Assembly (NCBI GenBank): GCA_034766995.1
Contig: CM068315.1
Coordinates: 35,234,693-35,298,692 of the forward strand
Direction of reading: 5' to 3'
Length of the DNA: 64,000 nucleotides
Source of the DNA: Acanthacorydalis orientalis
Taxonomy: Eukaryota; Arthropoda; Insecta; Megaloptera; Corydalidae
Position numbers and translations under genes: made by a program. Shown here piece by piece: positions 35,824 to 47,995 of the stretch (positions are counted from its first letter, which is position 1; every line of letters starts with the position of its first letter). The notes under the pieces are model-generated. The model was not told where the DNA came from. It ran no database searches and saw nothing but the letters and a program-made list of their open reading frames with translations.

Positions 35824-35975
35824 AAAGTGTACAAATTACTTCAGTGCTTTTTTTAAAGAAAATGAATGTTTACAAAAAAAATACATTTCAATCCTCAAAA
35901 TATTTCCCATTATTTTATATAAGGTTGTTCTATCTGCCGGGTAATTGACGAACCACTTTTCGAAAAAGCGATTCG
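35824..35975 (-). mobile_element. Mariner family B 3' end fragment (B4)
   Basis: The 3' terminal region matches B3: a degraded terminus (aagtgtacaaattacttcag), aaaatgaatgtttacaaa, cctcaaaatatttcccatta and ttctatctgccgggtaat. The match fades after about 35975. Confidence 0.6.
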
Positions 35976-36360
35976 TTACGACATTTATTTACTACCAATA
36001 GTTTTTTCGCTTTTTTTTAAAAAAAAAGAACAATCTATGTCTGAGAAAATCTTAAATCTTGAAATCTAGACGTGTAAAAAATAATGTATAAGATTTAAAA
36101 AAATCTATGAATAAATTTAAAATCATGTAGATATCTAACAATTTTTCTAGAATTGTTTGAATGTATTTGTATGCTGCCATCACTGATTTTATCTAAAAAT
36201 TAAAACATATTTTAAAACTAAATAAATAATTGACACATAAAAAAGTATGATGTAGTACAGCGATAACACGAGCAATAAAAGTCGACATACAGTGAATATG
36301 TTTACGGCCGCAATCAACAATTCAGTGTGTGGAACCCTCTACATGTAGAGATAACAATAG

Positions 36361-36560
36361 TCAACCAAGACGAATATTAACTCGACCATCCCGTATTCCT
36401 GGCACGTTGTGTGCTCTGTTCAACGGGGTCGACGGCGCGCAGGGAGGACGTCGCGTGCGACGACGACGTCTGGCGTCTAGTTCGCGTCTAGTCTTTGCCG
36501 CATAGGCTGCATCTGGAGCAACATCTCGAGAGTTAGGCTCTCCACTTGCCATATTATAAG
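36361..36560 (-). other. CpG-rich patch, possible first coding exon
   Basis: This stands out in AT-rich surroundings by dense CG dinucleotides (gacggcgcgc, gacgtcgcgtgcgacgacga). The minus strand is open from ATG at 36552 to a stop near 36361, about 63 residues: MASGEPNSRDVAPDAAYAAK, then an Arg-rich stretch TRRELDARRRRRTRRPP. An open GC-rich start followed by AT-rich DNA suits a first exon of a regulatory protein, but no partner exon was found. It may instead be a CpG-rich regulatory element. Confidence 0.3.
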
Positions 36561-37353
36561 ATAGAATGTTAGGGTGTGTCAATAAGACCGTTTTGATTGA
36601 GAAAAATTCCAATAGACAATAAATCATTGTTGTGGTTCTGCTCTCTGGTTTACTGTTTTCAAGCGTCTTCATATTTTAAATTATTTTTGTATTTAATGAA
36701 ATTTTATTTCAGTTGCGACATTTAAATAGAAACAATTCCATCTTAATAAAAATGAAAAAATAATTTTTCCATGTTACTATTTTAGAACTATTTTCATTAT
36801 TAATTCTGTAATTAAAATATGAAAATATGCTAAAGAATCAGAAACTTCAATATAAAAAAATATAATGAACACTTCATTTTTTTATTGGCCACTTATATAA
36901 TATTTAGTGAATAACGAGGCTGTATTATTAAGATTGAATAGTTTAGCAAAGTTGTATTGATTTTAATTTCAAAATTGAAAATTTAACTCTAATTTTCTTT
37001 CACTCACTACACATTAATTTTTCAAATGAATATGACATGATTTTTTGTTTCCGGAAAATGCAATTTTTATAATTGATGAACTATTTTCGAAGAATTCGAT
37101 ATTTTCATTCATATTTCTTAATACAAAAGAAAGTCAAATCTCGTCATTGACCGACTTAATTTTAATTTTACCTAATAAATATAATGTATTCTTACTAAAA
37201 AATATGATTTTTAATGAATAAATTTTATAATATTTCTGTAAAATTTCTTAAAGTGAAAAATTTAACAATTTTAAGCTCAAAATTAAAAAGTCTCAGCCAA
37301 AAATATCGATTTTTTCAAAGAATAAAATCATTTTTAGCTGATATTTCAATATA
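36561..37353. other. No gene seen
   Basis: AT-rich, no signal. This is the upstream side of the minus-strand CpG-rich patch. Confidence 0.35.
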
Positions 37354-37870
37354 TTAGATGTAAAAATCAATTCCATGCCTTTAAATTGAATTAGTCATAA
37401 CTCTGTTTTAAATTAAAATATTTTTTAGTCGTTTTTTAATTTTAAAGTACCAGCCTTAACATTTCAAACACTAGATATCTTGGCCAAGTAGTTGCTATAA
37501 GCTTATAAATCGGTAGTGAACACAATAGCGTCCGAAAAGCAGCATATTAAACATTGCATACTTTTCGCATTTCAGTTGAAAAAAAGTCTGATGAAGCAGC
37601 AGGAATCATATGTTTAGCTTAGGAAGATGTTGAGACTCATAAAACATGCAAAAAATGCTGAATCAGTGAAACAGATCTGAAAATGCTTTATGACTTCATC
37701 GACTCAAAGCCGTTGTCTTTTTTTCGACATGGGATTCATCAGTTACCCGATAGGTAGAGCAACCTTATACAAAATAATGGGGTATATTTTGACTATTGAA
37801 ACGTGTTCAATTTTTCCATAAACATTCATTTTATATTTAAAAAAGGCACCGAATAAATTTGTACAGCTAG
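37354..37870 (+). mobile_element. Mariner family B MITE (B5)
   Basis: 517 bp with terminal repeats (ttagatgtaaaaatcaattcc at the left; complement ttagctgtacaaatttattcg at the right) and TA on both sides (37352-37353, 37871-37872). It holds the full 5' leader and the start of the HTH, then jumps at about 37670 to the last 200 bp of the family. The catalytic region is deleted. B7 and B8 have a similar junction. Confidence 0.75.
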
Positions 37871-38562
37871 TAAAACACAAAAATCAACTTAATAGAAAGA
37901 AATATTTGAAATAAATATTGACTAAAAAGTATAAAATTTAATAGAGTACTGCCAATTTTTATAGTATGGTTATTATTTATTTTTGAAAAAAATAAATAAC
38001 AAGCAATGAATAATTAATAAAAATAATAGGAGTCATCAGACTCTCTATCATATTTTTCATTGAAGATTCTTAACATTTGTTTCAAATATAAATTAACTAA
38101 TTTCACATTCTACTCATCTATCACACTTGTCAAATTTTATCGTAACGCAACGCTTGCGAAGAAAAAAAAACGTGAAAACTTGAAACAGTAATAAAATTTC
38201 TCTGAGAGATAAGTAGTTATGATAAAAAATGCGTTTCCTTTGACAACACAATCTATACGCCTGTATATATATATATATATAAATTACTGTTCAAAGCTGA
38301 AAAGTACAAGAGCATGCGCGATAAATTTTATATTGAATAGCATTTACATCTTATTGTTTGAGTTTTCGGAAAAACGTTATTCATCGATGGAAATAGTCAA
38401 ACATAAACGAAAAATAAACTCGGTAAAGAAACATAACATGCTAGCATTTCCATTTTTATGAAAGATGCGATTTCGCATTTGCATAAAATGGAAATGAAGG
38501 ATTCGGTAACGTATTGGTTTATTTTTTCAACGTATACATACATACCACCTTATGCAAACATG
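37871..38562. other. No gene seen
   Basis: AT-rich; a short (TA)n at 38263. Confidence 0.4.
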
Positions 38563-38586
38563 CTATATATAAATATATATATATAG

Positions 38587-38620
<34 letters not shown>

Positions 38621-38676
38621 GTATATATATATATATGTATATGTATATGTATATGTATATATATATATACATATAT
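38563..38676. repeat. (TA)n(TATG)n
   Basis: TA runs alternate with tatgtatatg units. A shorter run lies at 38263-38281. Confidence 0.9.
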
Positions 38677-39019
38677 AAATTTATACAATTTATATATAAT
38701 TTACAACTTATAAGAATTAAAATATACACTAATTTTATATGAAGCCAAATATAGATTATTTAATAACATTATATCGTCAAACGTTAACATGTTGACTGCC
38801 ACGCAACTTGTATATGTTTTGCCCTAGAGGGTCACTATAGAATTTTCATTATTGTAAGCATATAATGATAGAATATTAAAAAAGATGATTAAATGAAATC
38901 ATATCCTTATCAAAAGTGCGTTTATCCCGCTGTTGGTCACGGGTGACCACCTTGGCTCTGCAGTGCACTCGGTTAATCTTGATAAACTGTTTTCCGAAAA
39001 CTGCCCCGCAAGAAAAAAA

Positions 39020-39416
39020 AGTGAATGTTTAAATGGGATTTGTTCAACTTTGAGGGAAGTTTTGTGATACATGAAACATGCATAAAATTGTTTCAAAGGT
39101 TTTTGAGTAGTGGTTTTCATCTCGAGAGCGTCCCGGACAACTGAAAAGAATTGAAGACGAGGAGACTGAGTAGATATTAAGTGAAAAATTCGCTCAGACT
39201 GAATGTCTACATCAATACATTGACCTATAAAATATAATAACGATTTTATCGACTCAAAGTCGCCATTTTTTTTAAGAAGCGTTCCATCAGTTACTGAACA
39301 GATGGAGCAAAATTATATAAAATAATGAAGGACATTTTCAAGATTAAAATGTATTCCGTTTTCCCGTAAACATTCTTTTTCTGTAAAAAAAGGACGGAAT
39401 TAATTTGCACACCTAA
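39020..39416 (+). mobile_element. Mariner family B fragment (B6), nested in a piggyBac-like element
   Basis: The right terminus is clear (aattaatttgcacacctaa, ending at 39416) but the left end is truncated. It retains HTH sequence (WFQRFLSSGFHLE-like, then LKRIEDEETE) further than B5, then jumps at about 39225 to the family 3' end. The deletion junction therefore differs from B5/B7/B8. Confidence 0.65.
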
Positions 39417-39924
39417 GATAAATTAATAACATAGATAATGAAAAAAAATATTTGTAAATGTAGAATATATAATCTTTAGTTACTGTGCATAAAAAAAAAC
39501 ACATTTAAATTGATGAAATTGTACGATAATTTAATATTTTGGTAAATTATAACCTTAAAAATCATTTTCTTGAAAATTGATACTTTTTAAATTGGCACTC
39601 TCTCGCTAAAGAACGATATGCTGCAATGCTGACAAACTTATAAACTCTTTGGAGCTAGAGAGAGGGAAAGAGTGCTAAAAATTTTTAACAAATATTTTTC
39701 GATTAATTGGTTATTCTTTTATCGTAAACAAAATAAAAAATGCAAATTTATCGGTTACAAGGAAAATATGTTAATTCAGATTAGCAATTAGAAATTTCAC
39801 ATCTATCTGATATATCGTAGAAAATCGTTGATAATATTCGAGGAAACATAAATCTCTTGATTGGAAACATATAAATAGAAGCGGAAAAATTGATTACAAT
39901 TGAAAATGTGCAGAAATAACGTTA

Positions 39925-40275
39925 TTATTGAGTGTGAAAATTTTTGTAACAAGCAAGTGTGCACAAAGCTGTTTTACATCGGTCACATCTTGTACCTGGA
40001 TGTCGGTCTCTTCCATTTACTTTACAAACTACACACTGTGCTCGTTCACCATGATCTGACAGTATTCTCTCTGGAAGATGAAGCGTAGATCAGTGTGGAT
40101 TTGGATTTTTTCATAGAAGATACATTTGGAGCAATTTTTTTAGCAATACGTGAAGTCAATATGAGTTTGTAGTCAGCAAGACTCATTCCTTTACGATCCA
40201 AGTAGCAGTAAATAACGTATGCGTTGTAGATTATAAGATCAAAAATATGGAAAAAAAGTTTCTTATATCATTTGA
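39925..40275 (-). pseudogene. piggyBac transposase C-terminus with cysteine-rich domain
   Basis: Minus strand. KKLFFHIFDLIIYNAYVIYC then GMSLADYKLILTSRIAKKIA is the conserved end of the piggyBac DDE domain. A 1-nt frameshift at about 40090-40110 leads into an intact RING-like tail: CVVC, CDRC, CTLAC and a final His (residues LPERILSDHGERAQC onward), stop TAA at 39927-39925. The tail binds zinc and terminal DNA in this family. The rest of the catalytic domain is not found. Confidence 0.75.
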
Positions 40276-40657
40276 TTGATTTTCGTCATTTCTATGACAG
40301 GAAACAACTAATTTACCAATGAATCAAAAAATATCGCTGCTCACAGAATTTAAAATTTTTTTGAGATACACGTGAAGAATGTTGAGTTTAGAAATTGTTT
40401 ATACGCTTTTTTAGAAAAAAATATTATATAACTCAATTCTCAAATTGAAAAATTTTGTATGGTTTCAAATGAAAAAAACATGATTTTTCTGATTGGACGA
40501 CCATATTTTTTCAATGAAAGAAAGACTCATAAATTTAGTCTCATTAAAAAGAGATTAGTGACCTTTAAATATATCATCCAAAAGGTAGCGCTCTGAAACC
40601 ATATTTTTTTTTGAAAACATCAACGGATTCCTAGATTCATCCCCGGCAAAGAGTTAA

Positions 40658-41975
40658 GTAGTTAAATATACTAAGTACTACGTCTTTATAAATTATTTAA
40701 ATGGAAATCGAATAATAAAACTATCAGTTTCATAATTATTTAACCCATTAAGATATATGTTTAAGAAATAAATATTATCAGAAGTTTAGACGATAATTTT
40801 TTCCAAGTTTCTAACAAAATTAAAGAAGTAAAATAAACAGTATTAACGATAACAAACTTTTTAATAACGTAATATCTTTAATTTGAAATGAAATCATTCT
40901 ACTAAATAATACGTCTACGTCAAAGTTTCCGTACTTTATATCTTAATAACTCCCTTAGTTTAATAATAGTTTGAGTATCAGATTTTCTTATTACGTACAT
41001 GGATAATCAAATATATCTCATTTTATATATGTTCGTAATAAAGCAACAGTATCGTATAACGACGACTACTGTACAGGCATCAACGCCGGTTAAAGTGTCG
41101 TTTGCTGCCAACATATAATAATATAATCGTTTACAAGAAATATATTTCCAGAGAAGCAGTATTTAGTTCTACGTACACACATAAATTCTATTCTACTGCA
41201 CATGAATTTCTATACATTTTGTTAACAATGTACGACGAGAGTTTTATTTTCAATGAAAAATAACTCGTGGAAATGTAAATTTAATTTTGAAATTTAATAG
41301 TGAGATTAATTTTATGTGCGTGTGAATTGGAGTTGAAAAATAATAACATGAAAAGCGTGTTCGTATACAATAAACAATCATGTTTATTTTATTTAAATAT
41401 TTAATGTGTTTTTTTTTAATAATATGAAAATTAAAGAAAATGAAACAGACATGAATTAAAATTATATTTTAGAAATGATAAAAATGTATGGCTCGCAATT
41501 ATTTTCAGATATCAATTTATTTGCTCGAAAATTTTGTATCTAAGTTTATTAAAAATTTTCGTTAATCTAAAATAGCAATTCTGAACATACCAGTACAACG
41601 ATTTTTCTCATGAAATGAAGAAACTTGGTTCATATTGGCAGAAATGTATCAGCAATGCCAACGATTATTATTAAAAATAAATACAGGCCTGAAAAAATTA
41701 TATTAGAAGATTTCTCTCTTTTTTATACCATTCTTATATCTCAAAATATGCTAGAGTAATGAGGTCTTGTGCAAAAATTTTTTTGTATTTCTAGTATGTA
41801 AAAATAAATTTTTATTGTGTATTTTTATTGATACACAAACATGTTCAAATAATCAATTCAAAAACATTCATTTTGTACAAAAATATTTCTGTTGAAAACA
41901 AATTAAATATTTTTTATAATAGTGAAATTTATACAAATATGTAGGAAATATAATTTAAAATTAGTTTTCAAACTA
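40658..41975. other. No gene seen
   Basis: AT-rich, no signal. Confidence 0.4.
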
Positions 41976-42532
41976 TTAGGTTGGTATGAAAATATTTGCG
42001 GGTTTTTTCTGAATTCTAACTGTAATTTCTTTCAATGAAAGTGTCATTTCATCGTGTTCATGTTAATATAATTTTAAAGTGCATTTCTCGGTCTGTATTT
42101 TGGTAATTTTGGGTTTATTTTATTAATTATTAATTAATTATTAATTTTACTACAAATTATGGTATTGAATTAAAGATGGAAAAGAAGCAAATAAGAGTAA
42201 TTTTTTGTATGAGTTAAAAACGGTTGGTAAAGCAGCAGAAACTGCTTGTAAACTAAACAGTGCTTTTGGTGTGGGTACTGTTAAGGAACTTTTCTAAAAA
42301 AAATTCGTGCTAGGGATGAGAGCCTTGAAGATGAAGAAGGTCGCGAGCGTTCTTCAGTTCATTCAAGGCGTTATTAGAATCAGAACTTCATACAATGTGA
42401 CAGCTTGTACAAAAGTTAGGCGTAAGTCATCCAGCAGTTCTGGACCACTTAAAAGAGTTAAGAAAATCAAAAAAGCAAAAATGTTTACGAATTTGAAGGT
42501 CATAAACCGCAATTAATTTTCTACCAACCTAA
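41976..42532 (+). mobile_element. Mariner family A, DNA-binding-half MITE (A4)
   Basis: 557 bp with terminal repeats (ttaggttggtatgaaaatat; inverse at 42513-42532) and TA on both sides. HTH residues appear in shifted frames (KAAETACKLNSAFGVGTVKE, then IRARDESLEDEEGRE). The catalytic half is missing at the family junction. An M1 foldback repeat starts about 30 bp downstream. Confidence 0.78.
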
Positions 42533-42559
42533 TAGTATAATAATGTTTTAAGGCTATTT

Positions 42560-42725
42560 AAAATCAGCTTCACAATTGAACTTTTCACTCACCAAACAAA
42601 CTATAAAAACATTTCTAAACAAAAATGTTCAATAATGAATACTGATTATTTTTGATTATTGTCGATACACATTTATAAGACATTATCTCATCTTTAAAAC
42701 CATCAGATATAGAAAAATCTAAAAA
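42560..42725 (-). repeat. Foldback repeat family M1, single arm
   Basis: cttttcactcaccaaacaaa, aacaaaaatgttcaataatg, ctgattatttttgattattg, then aaccatcagatatagaaaaa. It starts just after mariner A4. Confidence 0.5.
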
Positions 42726-43194
42726 AATAATCAATTGTGAAACATTTTATTATATTTTTTGCGGTTTAAGGAAATAAAAATGTATTTGTAAAAACTTAAA
42801 ACTTTATAAACTAAGAATTACTTTGATCAATTACTTTATTTTTTGAAAATATATTGTGTATATAATTTAATATTGAATTCAAATAATGTTAATTATAATA
42901 TTTTATTATATATAAAACATTTGTTTTAATAGCATCAAGCATGGATATAGAAAGCACTGTGGAATCAACTATATTTCTTCGTTATAACATTTGTATTGAG
43001 AGAGAAAAATATCAGCTGTAAATTCGATAATTTTTATGTTTGTGTATGGTCAGGACGATTGGTTTTTATCTATTAAAAAAATGGGACTTGCTACCATTAA
43101 ACCAAGAATCAGTTCTTAGAGAGAACTAAATTTGTTTACAATATCCATGAAAGAAGCTCGTTATCAAGGTGTTTGAAGGTATACAAAAGCCAAA

Positions 43195-43500
43195 ATTCAT
43201 ATAAACATTTTCATAAATAATTTGTTCCCTCATAAAAATGTTTGTGATCAAAACCGATTAATGATAATCGACCATTTTTGATTCTTACTGAAGTGAATTT
43301 TGTTCAAATTATTTTTTTTATATTATAGTGTTCTGAGGATGATGGAATAGTCATTAACATTCGCATAATGAATAATGATCAAATTTCATTTATTGAACTT
43401 TTCTGATTAGACATTTATTTATGGTTTACAGAGTTAGACAACAATTGATTTGTGAAAGTAAATTTAGCCACAAAGCTAAAATTATTTTGTGCTGTTTAGT
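43195..43500. repeat. Foldback repeat family M1, both arms
   Basis: The left arm (ccctcataaaaatgtttgtg, accatttttgattc) and right arm (agtgttctgaggatgatgga, ttgaacttttctgattagac, atgatttgtgaaagtaaatt-like, tagccacaaagct) converge near 43320. Confidence 0.5.
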
Positions 43501-44285
43501 ACTATTTATAAAACTCATCGGGAAGCCACAGTATTAAGACTGCTTTGTGTCATACAAATATTTTCTCACTATAATCTCGAATTAATTTTAGCCATTATAT
43601 CGTAGTAATGGATCATTATTATATTATGCTACTATAACACTTTTGATATTTTCCCATTTTCACTCGATAAACTTATATTTTTAAATTGATTTTCATACCA
43701 AAACATGTCATTTTCAATAATTGACTCTGTTATTAACAGATGTTGCTTTTATAATAAATTAAACAATTGATTTGTTATAAAAACACAGAAAGTTTTTACT
43801 ATAACCTTTTAATTAAAAAATATTCAAGGATTTCATAAAAAGTTCATAATAGGATTTCATAATAGGATTAAATAATAGATATATATTTTTCGATTAAAAA
43901 AATTAATATAAAAATTCTCGAAATAAATAAAAAAAACGGAATAACGATATATATATATATATATGTTCATAAATGATGATGCACTTGTGTGATAACAAAA
44001 ATAATAACAATGAAGACACTTTGACAGACTTGTATCAATTTTCAATTTAATATTGAAAACGTTCAGGCGAACACATTTAAATTTTCTTTTGATAATTTTG
44101 TCACATTGAAAAGTGTATTCAACGACGAAAATATTATTATACCTTATCTTTTTAAACGAAACATGTTTTCGTTCCTGATATCTATTCAATTTATAAAGTA
44201 CACTGAAATTCAGATGTATCCTTAAATGACAGAAATTTTTACAAATTCTATTTAAAGAAAAATATTTTGTCAATATATATTTATT

Positions 44286-44286
<1 letters not shown>
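43501..44286. other. No gene supported; one 138-codon minus frame
   Basis: The minus-strand frame 43857-44273 is Ile/Tyr/Asn-rich, crosses a (TA)n run and has no motif. Confidence 0.3.

Positions 44287-44334
<48 letters not shown>
44287..44334. repeat. (TA)n left of the Tigger-like element
   Basis: The run ends directly at CAGTCGGG. Confidence 0.9.
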
Positions 44335-44337
<3 letters not shown>

Positions 44338-45640
44338 TCGGGTGTTTTTATGCATATCTTTTTAATGCGGTTTTGAAGTTATGCGATGCATATTTCATGG
44401 AAATTATTTGAAGTAGAAAACTCTCGATTTTAATGTTCTATTAATAGTTGACAATGCACCAAATTATCCGCATTTAGAACATGTGCAGACAGTGTTTTTT
44501 CCATCCAAAACAACAGGTATTATTCAACCATTAGATCAAGGCAGAATTGCTACTTTTAAAAAATATTAAGTTAAGCGCTCTTATCAATTTATATTGAATA
44601 AATTAGAAAATGTATCATTAAAAGAAACTGATATATGAAAAAAAATCTATTTTGAACTGTTTGAATCGTATTGTATCTGCTATCGCTAAAATAATATCAC
44701 AAACTTTAAATGCCTACTAGAAAGCAGCTTGGCTTGGATGTGTTGCAAACAGTGCAGCCATTCAAACATCGAAATAGTCAACTGAAAACATTATTTTGGC
44801 ACATGAAATTGGTAGAGAAGGTTTTAATACCTTCAGCCAGAATGATATCGACGATTCGCTTGTGGATAATGCCTTATGTGACGATGATATTATTGTTATA
44901 ATTTTATATATTGTATAAGATCCAGAAAACGATAGTGAAGTGGAAGAAAAACCTGTAACCCTCACTGAAAATATAATTCGAGAAGATTTTCAACTTTGTA
45001 ATAAATTGGAAAATCATTTTTTTTGTTCAAGACACAAATTCTGAACAAACCTTCAAATTCCAATGTGAGCTGAAGAATTGTATGTCCGGATGTCGCGAAT
45101 TGCATAAAAAACTAGTAAAATCATCATCGCAAAATTCAATCACTGATTAAATTGGCAGAGGAAAAAATCAGCACAGAACAAGGGTGAAGTTGACGCTAAT
45201 TCTATTTGTGAAGAACCATTATCTTTACTATGCAGATCTGAAGCACTGACTATTTCTTCTAGTGATGAATGTGATTTCACACCAGTTCGCAAATGGTGCC
45301 GAATATTGGCAGATAGCGACGATAATTTTGATGAAAAAATGTATAAGTATTGTTACTTTTTACTAAAATTAAATGATAAAGTTTTAAAACAAACTTCTTT
45401 AAATTTTATATCAATTTCTTTCAGATTTTCAAAGAATTTTTTTGGGCATTCTTATTTTCCTGAATTTTTATTAACTTTTTTATGCGATTTTGGGTTTATT
45501 TTAACTCATTCTTATGATTTTATGCGGTTTTAGAAAATTATGGAACGCAACCCTAATTTTTCAACGTAAGTTATGCCTTTTGTGGTGTTTTTTTATATGC
45601 GGTTTCCTGTGCAATGTATCTATCGCATAAATAAATATTT
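44335..45640 (+). mobile_element. Tigger/pogo-like DNA transposon remnant
   Basis: The left end CAGTCGGGTG follows a (TA)n array, as expected for TA-targeting pogo elements. Subterminal motifs of the atgcggtttt/cgcataa type occur near both ends (44365-44395; 45480-45635), a pattern known in Tigger. A DDE fragment lies inside. The right end is degraded and meets a (CT)n(TA)n array. Confidence 0.6.
44435..44900 (+). pseudogene. Tigger/jerky-like DDE transposase fragment
   Basis: LLIVDNAPNYPHLEHVQTVF holds the second catalytic Asp, and FFPSKTTGIIQPLDQGRIAT the conserved QPLDQG with the third acidic position. Then come KKY-stop-VKRSYQFILNKLENV and, in another frame, LNAY-stop-KAAWLGCVANSAAI and IILAHEIGREGFNTF. 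The first catalytic Asp region and the N-terminal CENP-B-like domain are absent. Several stops and frameshifts are present. Confidence 0.75.
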
Positions 45641-45641
45641 G

Positions 45642-45644
45642 ACA

Positions 45645-45707
<63 letters not shown>
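45642..45707. repeat. (CT)n(TA)n
   Basis: About 17 CT units then TA; at the degraded right end of the Tigger-like element. Confidence 0.9.
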
Positions 45708-45709
<2 letters not shown>

Positions 45710-46739
45710 AGGAGTGATTAAAAAGTGCGGTCGAATAAACATTTTTATCATTCGATTCAAATGTGTATTTCTACATTACCTAAACTTCATTTTCTATAAA
45801 TCGACAATAAACAGAACGTATATATTATTAAATTCTGTTGCTTTATATAATATTTCAAACAAACAATTTTCTACACAATATTTAAAACTTTTTCGAAATA
45901 TATCAAACGTCTCGTGCTTGAATAGATTTCTGCATGACCTATTAATAAAATTATCCGGACGATAACAATAAAGCGCTTCTAATTTTTACCCCTTATTGAA
46001 AAAAATACGGAGAGGAAACGAAGAAAAAAATCTGCATCGCGGGCGTGTCTAATGGATTGCCATTGGTCGACTACTTTCAATTAATGTTCGGCCGCTTTTC
46101 TACATACAAGAATTTAATTATCCGTGACTGAAGGTTTCTGCATTCGACATCAATATAGCTGATTACTTTTCACGATGATTTCCATTTCTCAACTATTGTT
46201 AATTTCGTCGACACGGTATCAAATGTACTAATGCATTTTATGCTTCTTCTTTACATTTCACTTGATTTGATTATCAGAATGTTTTATTTTTTTTACAATT
46301 GAATATATATATATATATATATTGATTAATTGAACTTGTGTTTCTCAAACTGTTCTTTTTTCGCACTATATTTAACAAAAATACATTTAGCATTTCTAAT
46401 CTTCGCTCAACTTCACTTGAAGCTTTGATTTTTTACTTTGAGTTTGTTTTAGAAAGCTCAATGTTTCAAAGTCATTAGTTTCTCAGAACAACTATATGAA
46501 ATGTGCCTTATTTTATGTATTTTACGTTCAGTTTCAAAATAAATACAGTCAGTAGAAGACATATTAGTAAACAGATACCCTTTTTGTACACAGAATTTAC
46601 CAAGAAAATTTCTAAAACATTAGAATATATAAAACGTTACTTTTAAAAAGTCAACTTATTGAAACCTGATTATATAACCACTGTATTTAAAAAATAACTC
46701 TGTTGAATACTTAGAAAATTGTATTAATATTTGTAATGG
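45708..46739. other. No gene seen
   Basis: 45990-46230 is somewhat less AT-rich. gaggagtgattaaaaagtgc at 45709 could be a mariner terminus without a partner. Confidence 0.3.
46301..46322. repeat. (TA)n, short
   Basis: About 10 units. Confidence 0.8.
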
Positions 46740-46945
46740 AATCGTGTTTATAAAAGATACACAATACAGTTCTGACACTGGATAAATCTAATTTCACAAA
46801 TAATTTTTTTTGTCCTACAAACCAAAAAATAAAATTAAAAAAAAATGTTCAATGAATCGTTATAAACAATTTTGATTATTGGTTATGTACTCGTCGATGA
46901 CGGTTCCATCATTTTCAGAGCACCAAGGTAAAGAAAAATTATTAG
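46740..46945 (-). repeat. Foldback repeat family M1, single arm
   Basis: acaatacagttctgacactg, aatttcacaaataa, aaaatgttcaatgaatcg, ttttgattattggttatgta, gatgacggttccatcatttt, cagagcaccaaggtaaag. Confidence 0.55.
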
Positions 46946-47169
46946 TCTCTCTTCTTCATTACAGTTTAGCTGTATCATAAAATAAAATAGTTTTGTTAAA
47001 GTAGTTATTGATAAAAAACATTTTCTGCGAAATAATAAATTATTTTCTAAAGACCAAATTATTAAAAGCTAAGACTTAAAAACAATAGGGATGCTACAAT
47101 GAAAAAACTATTAATATATTTTTTATTGATAAATTATTTGAATTTTTAATAGAATAATACAAATCATTA

Positions 47170-47312
47170 ATTATGTAAACATAGTTTAGTAGTATAGAAA
47201 TTTCGAGTAGCAAACTTATTCTACTTTATGTAAATGAATTGAATAGTCGATTTTACAAAAACGAAATGTTCTCTGATATTTCAATTTTTTATCGAAATAT
47301 ACTAAAAAAAAA
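47170..47312 (+). repeat. Direct repeat R1, copy 1
   Basis: tatgtaaacatagttta, gtatagaaatttcgagtagc, attctactttatgtaaatga, gatattcaattttt-type end. It matches 49108-49245 closely along its whole length in the same orientation. Confidence 0.6.
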
Positions 47313-47689
47313 CAAGTATTTAATATTGTCTTACATACAAATGATTGGTATGTAAGAAATTGTATGTATTTTAAAGAGGTAAATTAAGTAGAATATTTAT
47401 TTTTCATTCTATATACTTTATTATAGCACAGCTCTCATATTATTTTATCCACGTTATAAGTTTCAATTGTATTAAACATATATGATATGTGACGAAGAAA
47501 ATCATTTCGAATTACATTTTACATTATCGAATTTCAGTGTATCCGCCACGAAATTAAGAGAAATCCATCATACCTCCGTATCATCTACCTTCGTCAGTTT
47601 TAAATTATGAAAGATTAATAAATCATTCCCAATAATTATCATGTCTCGGTACTCATCAAGTGTTCATATCGCAACATAATTAAAAATCA

Positions 47690-47995
47690 ATACTGGACAT
47701 ATTGAAAACATGTTGGAATTCCCTTACTTCGGTACACAACACAGCATTTCCTTGAATTCAAACAAACGCATATTCGCCATGTATCGATCACAAGTGGTAA
47801 AAGCATGCCGCATGATAGCACTAGTGTACATTGGGTTGCCGCTGTGCAGGGTCGTGCGACCCCTAATAAAGCATCGGGGGTAGCAAAACAGACAGGATGA
47901 TAGATTACGGTCCGCGTGACAGAGTCGAACCGCGACACTAACGAGTGAGATAAGGACGCATGTATCACGGGTACACCACCGGCAATGGTACGTTC
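47690..47995 (-). mobile_element. Possible tRNA-derived SINE
   Basis: On the minus strand an A-box-like TGGTGTACCCG and a B box GGTTCGACTCT stand about 33 bp apart, the spacing of a tRNA internal promoter. A T-stem/loop of 5+7+5 can be drawn with two G-U pairs, but the acceptor stem does not pair, so it is not an intact tRNA. A non-tRNA body with higher GC continues to about 47690. The open frame 47687-47968 lies in it. Confidence 0.4.

Larger units (their letters stand above)
38784..40657 (-). mobile_element. piggyBac-like element, internally deleted, with mariner B6 nested
   Basis: The element is bounded by TTAA at 38784-38787 and 40654-40657, the duplication used by piggyBac. Inner ends read catgttgactgccacgcaac and, inverted, ctctttgccggggatgaatc, both in the style of piggyBac-like termini. 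Minus-strand transposase remains lie at 39925-40280, and B6 (39020-39416) interrupts the element. Without B6 about 1.5 kb is left, too short for a complete copy. The left boundary is less certain than the right. Confidence 0.5.

Noticed and set aside
39900..40088. Plus-strand 62-codon frame with Cys and His
   Set aside because: It is the antisense of the piggyBac cysteine-rich tail.
43857..44273. 138-codon minus frame as a gene
   Set aside because: It crosses a TA array and is Ile/Asn/Tyr-rich without motifs.
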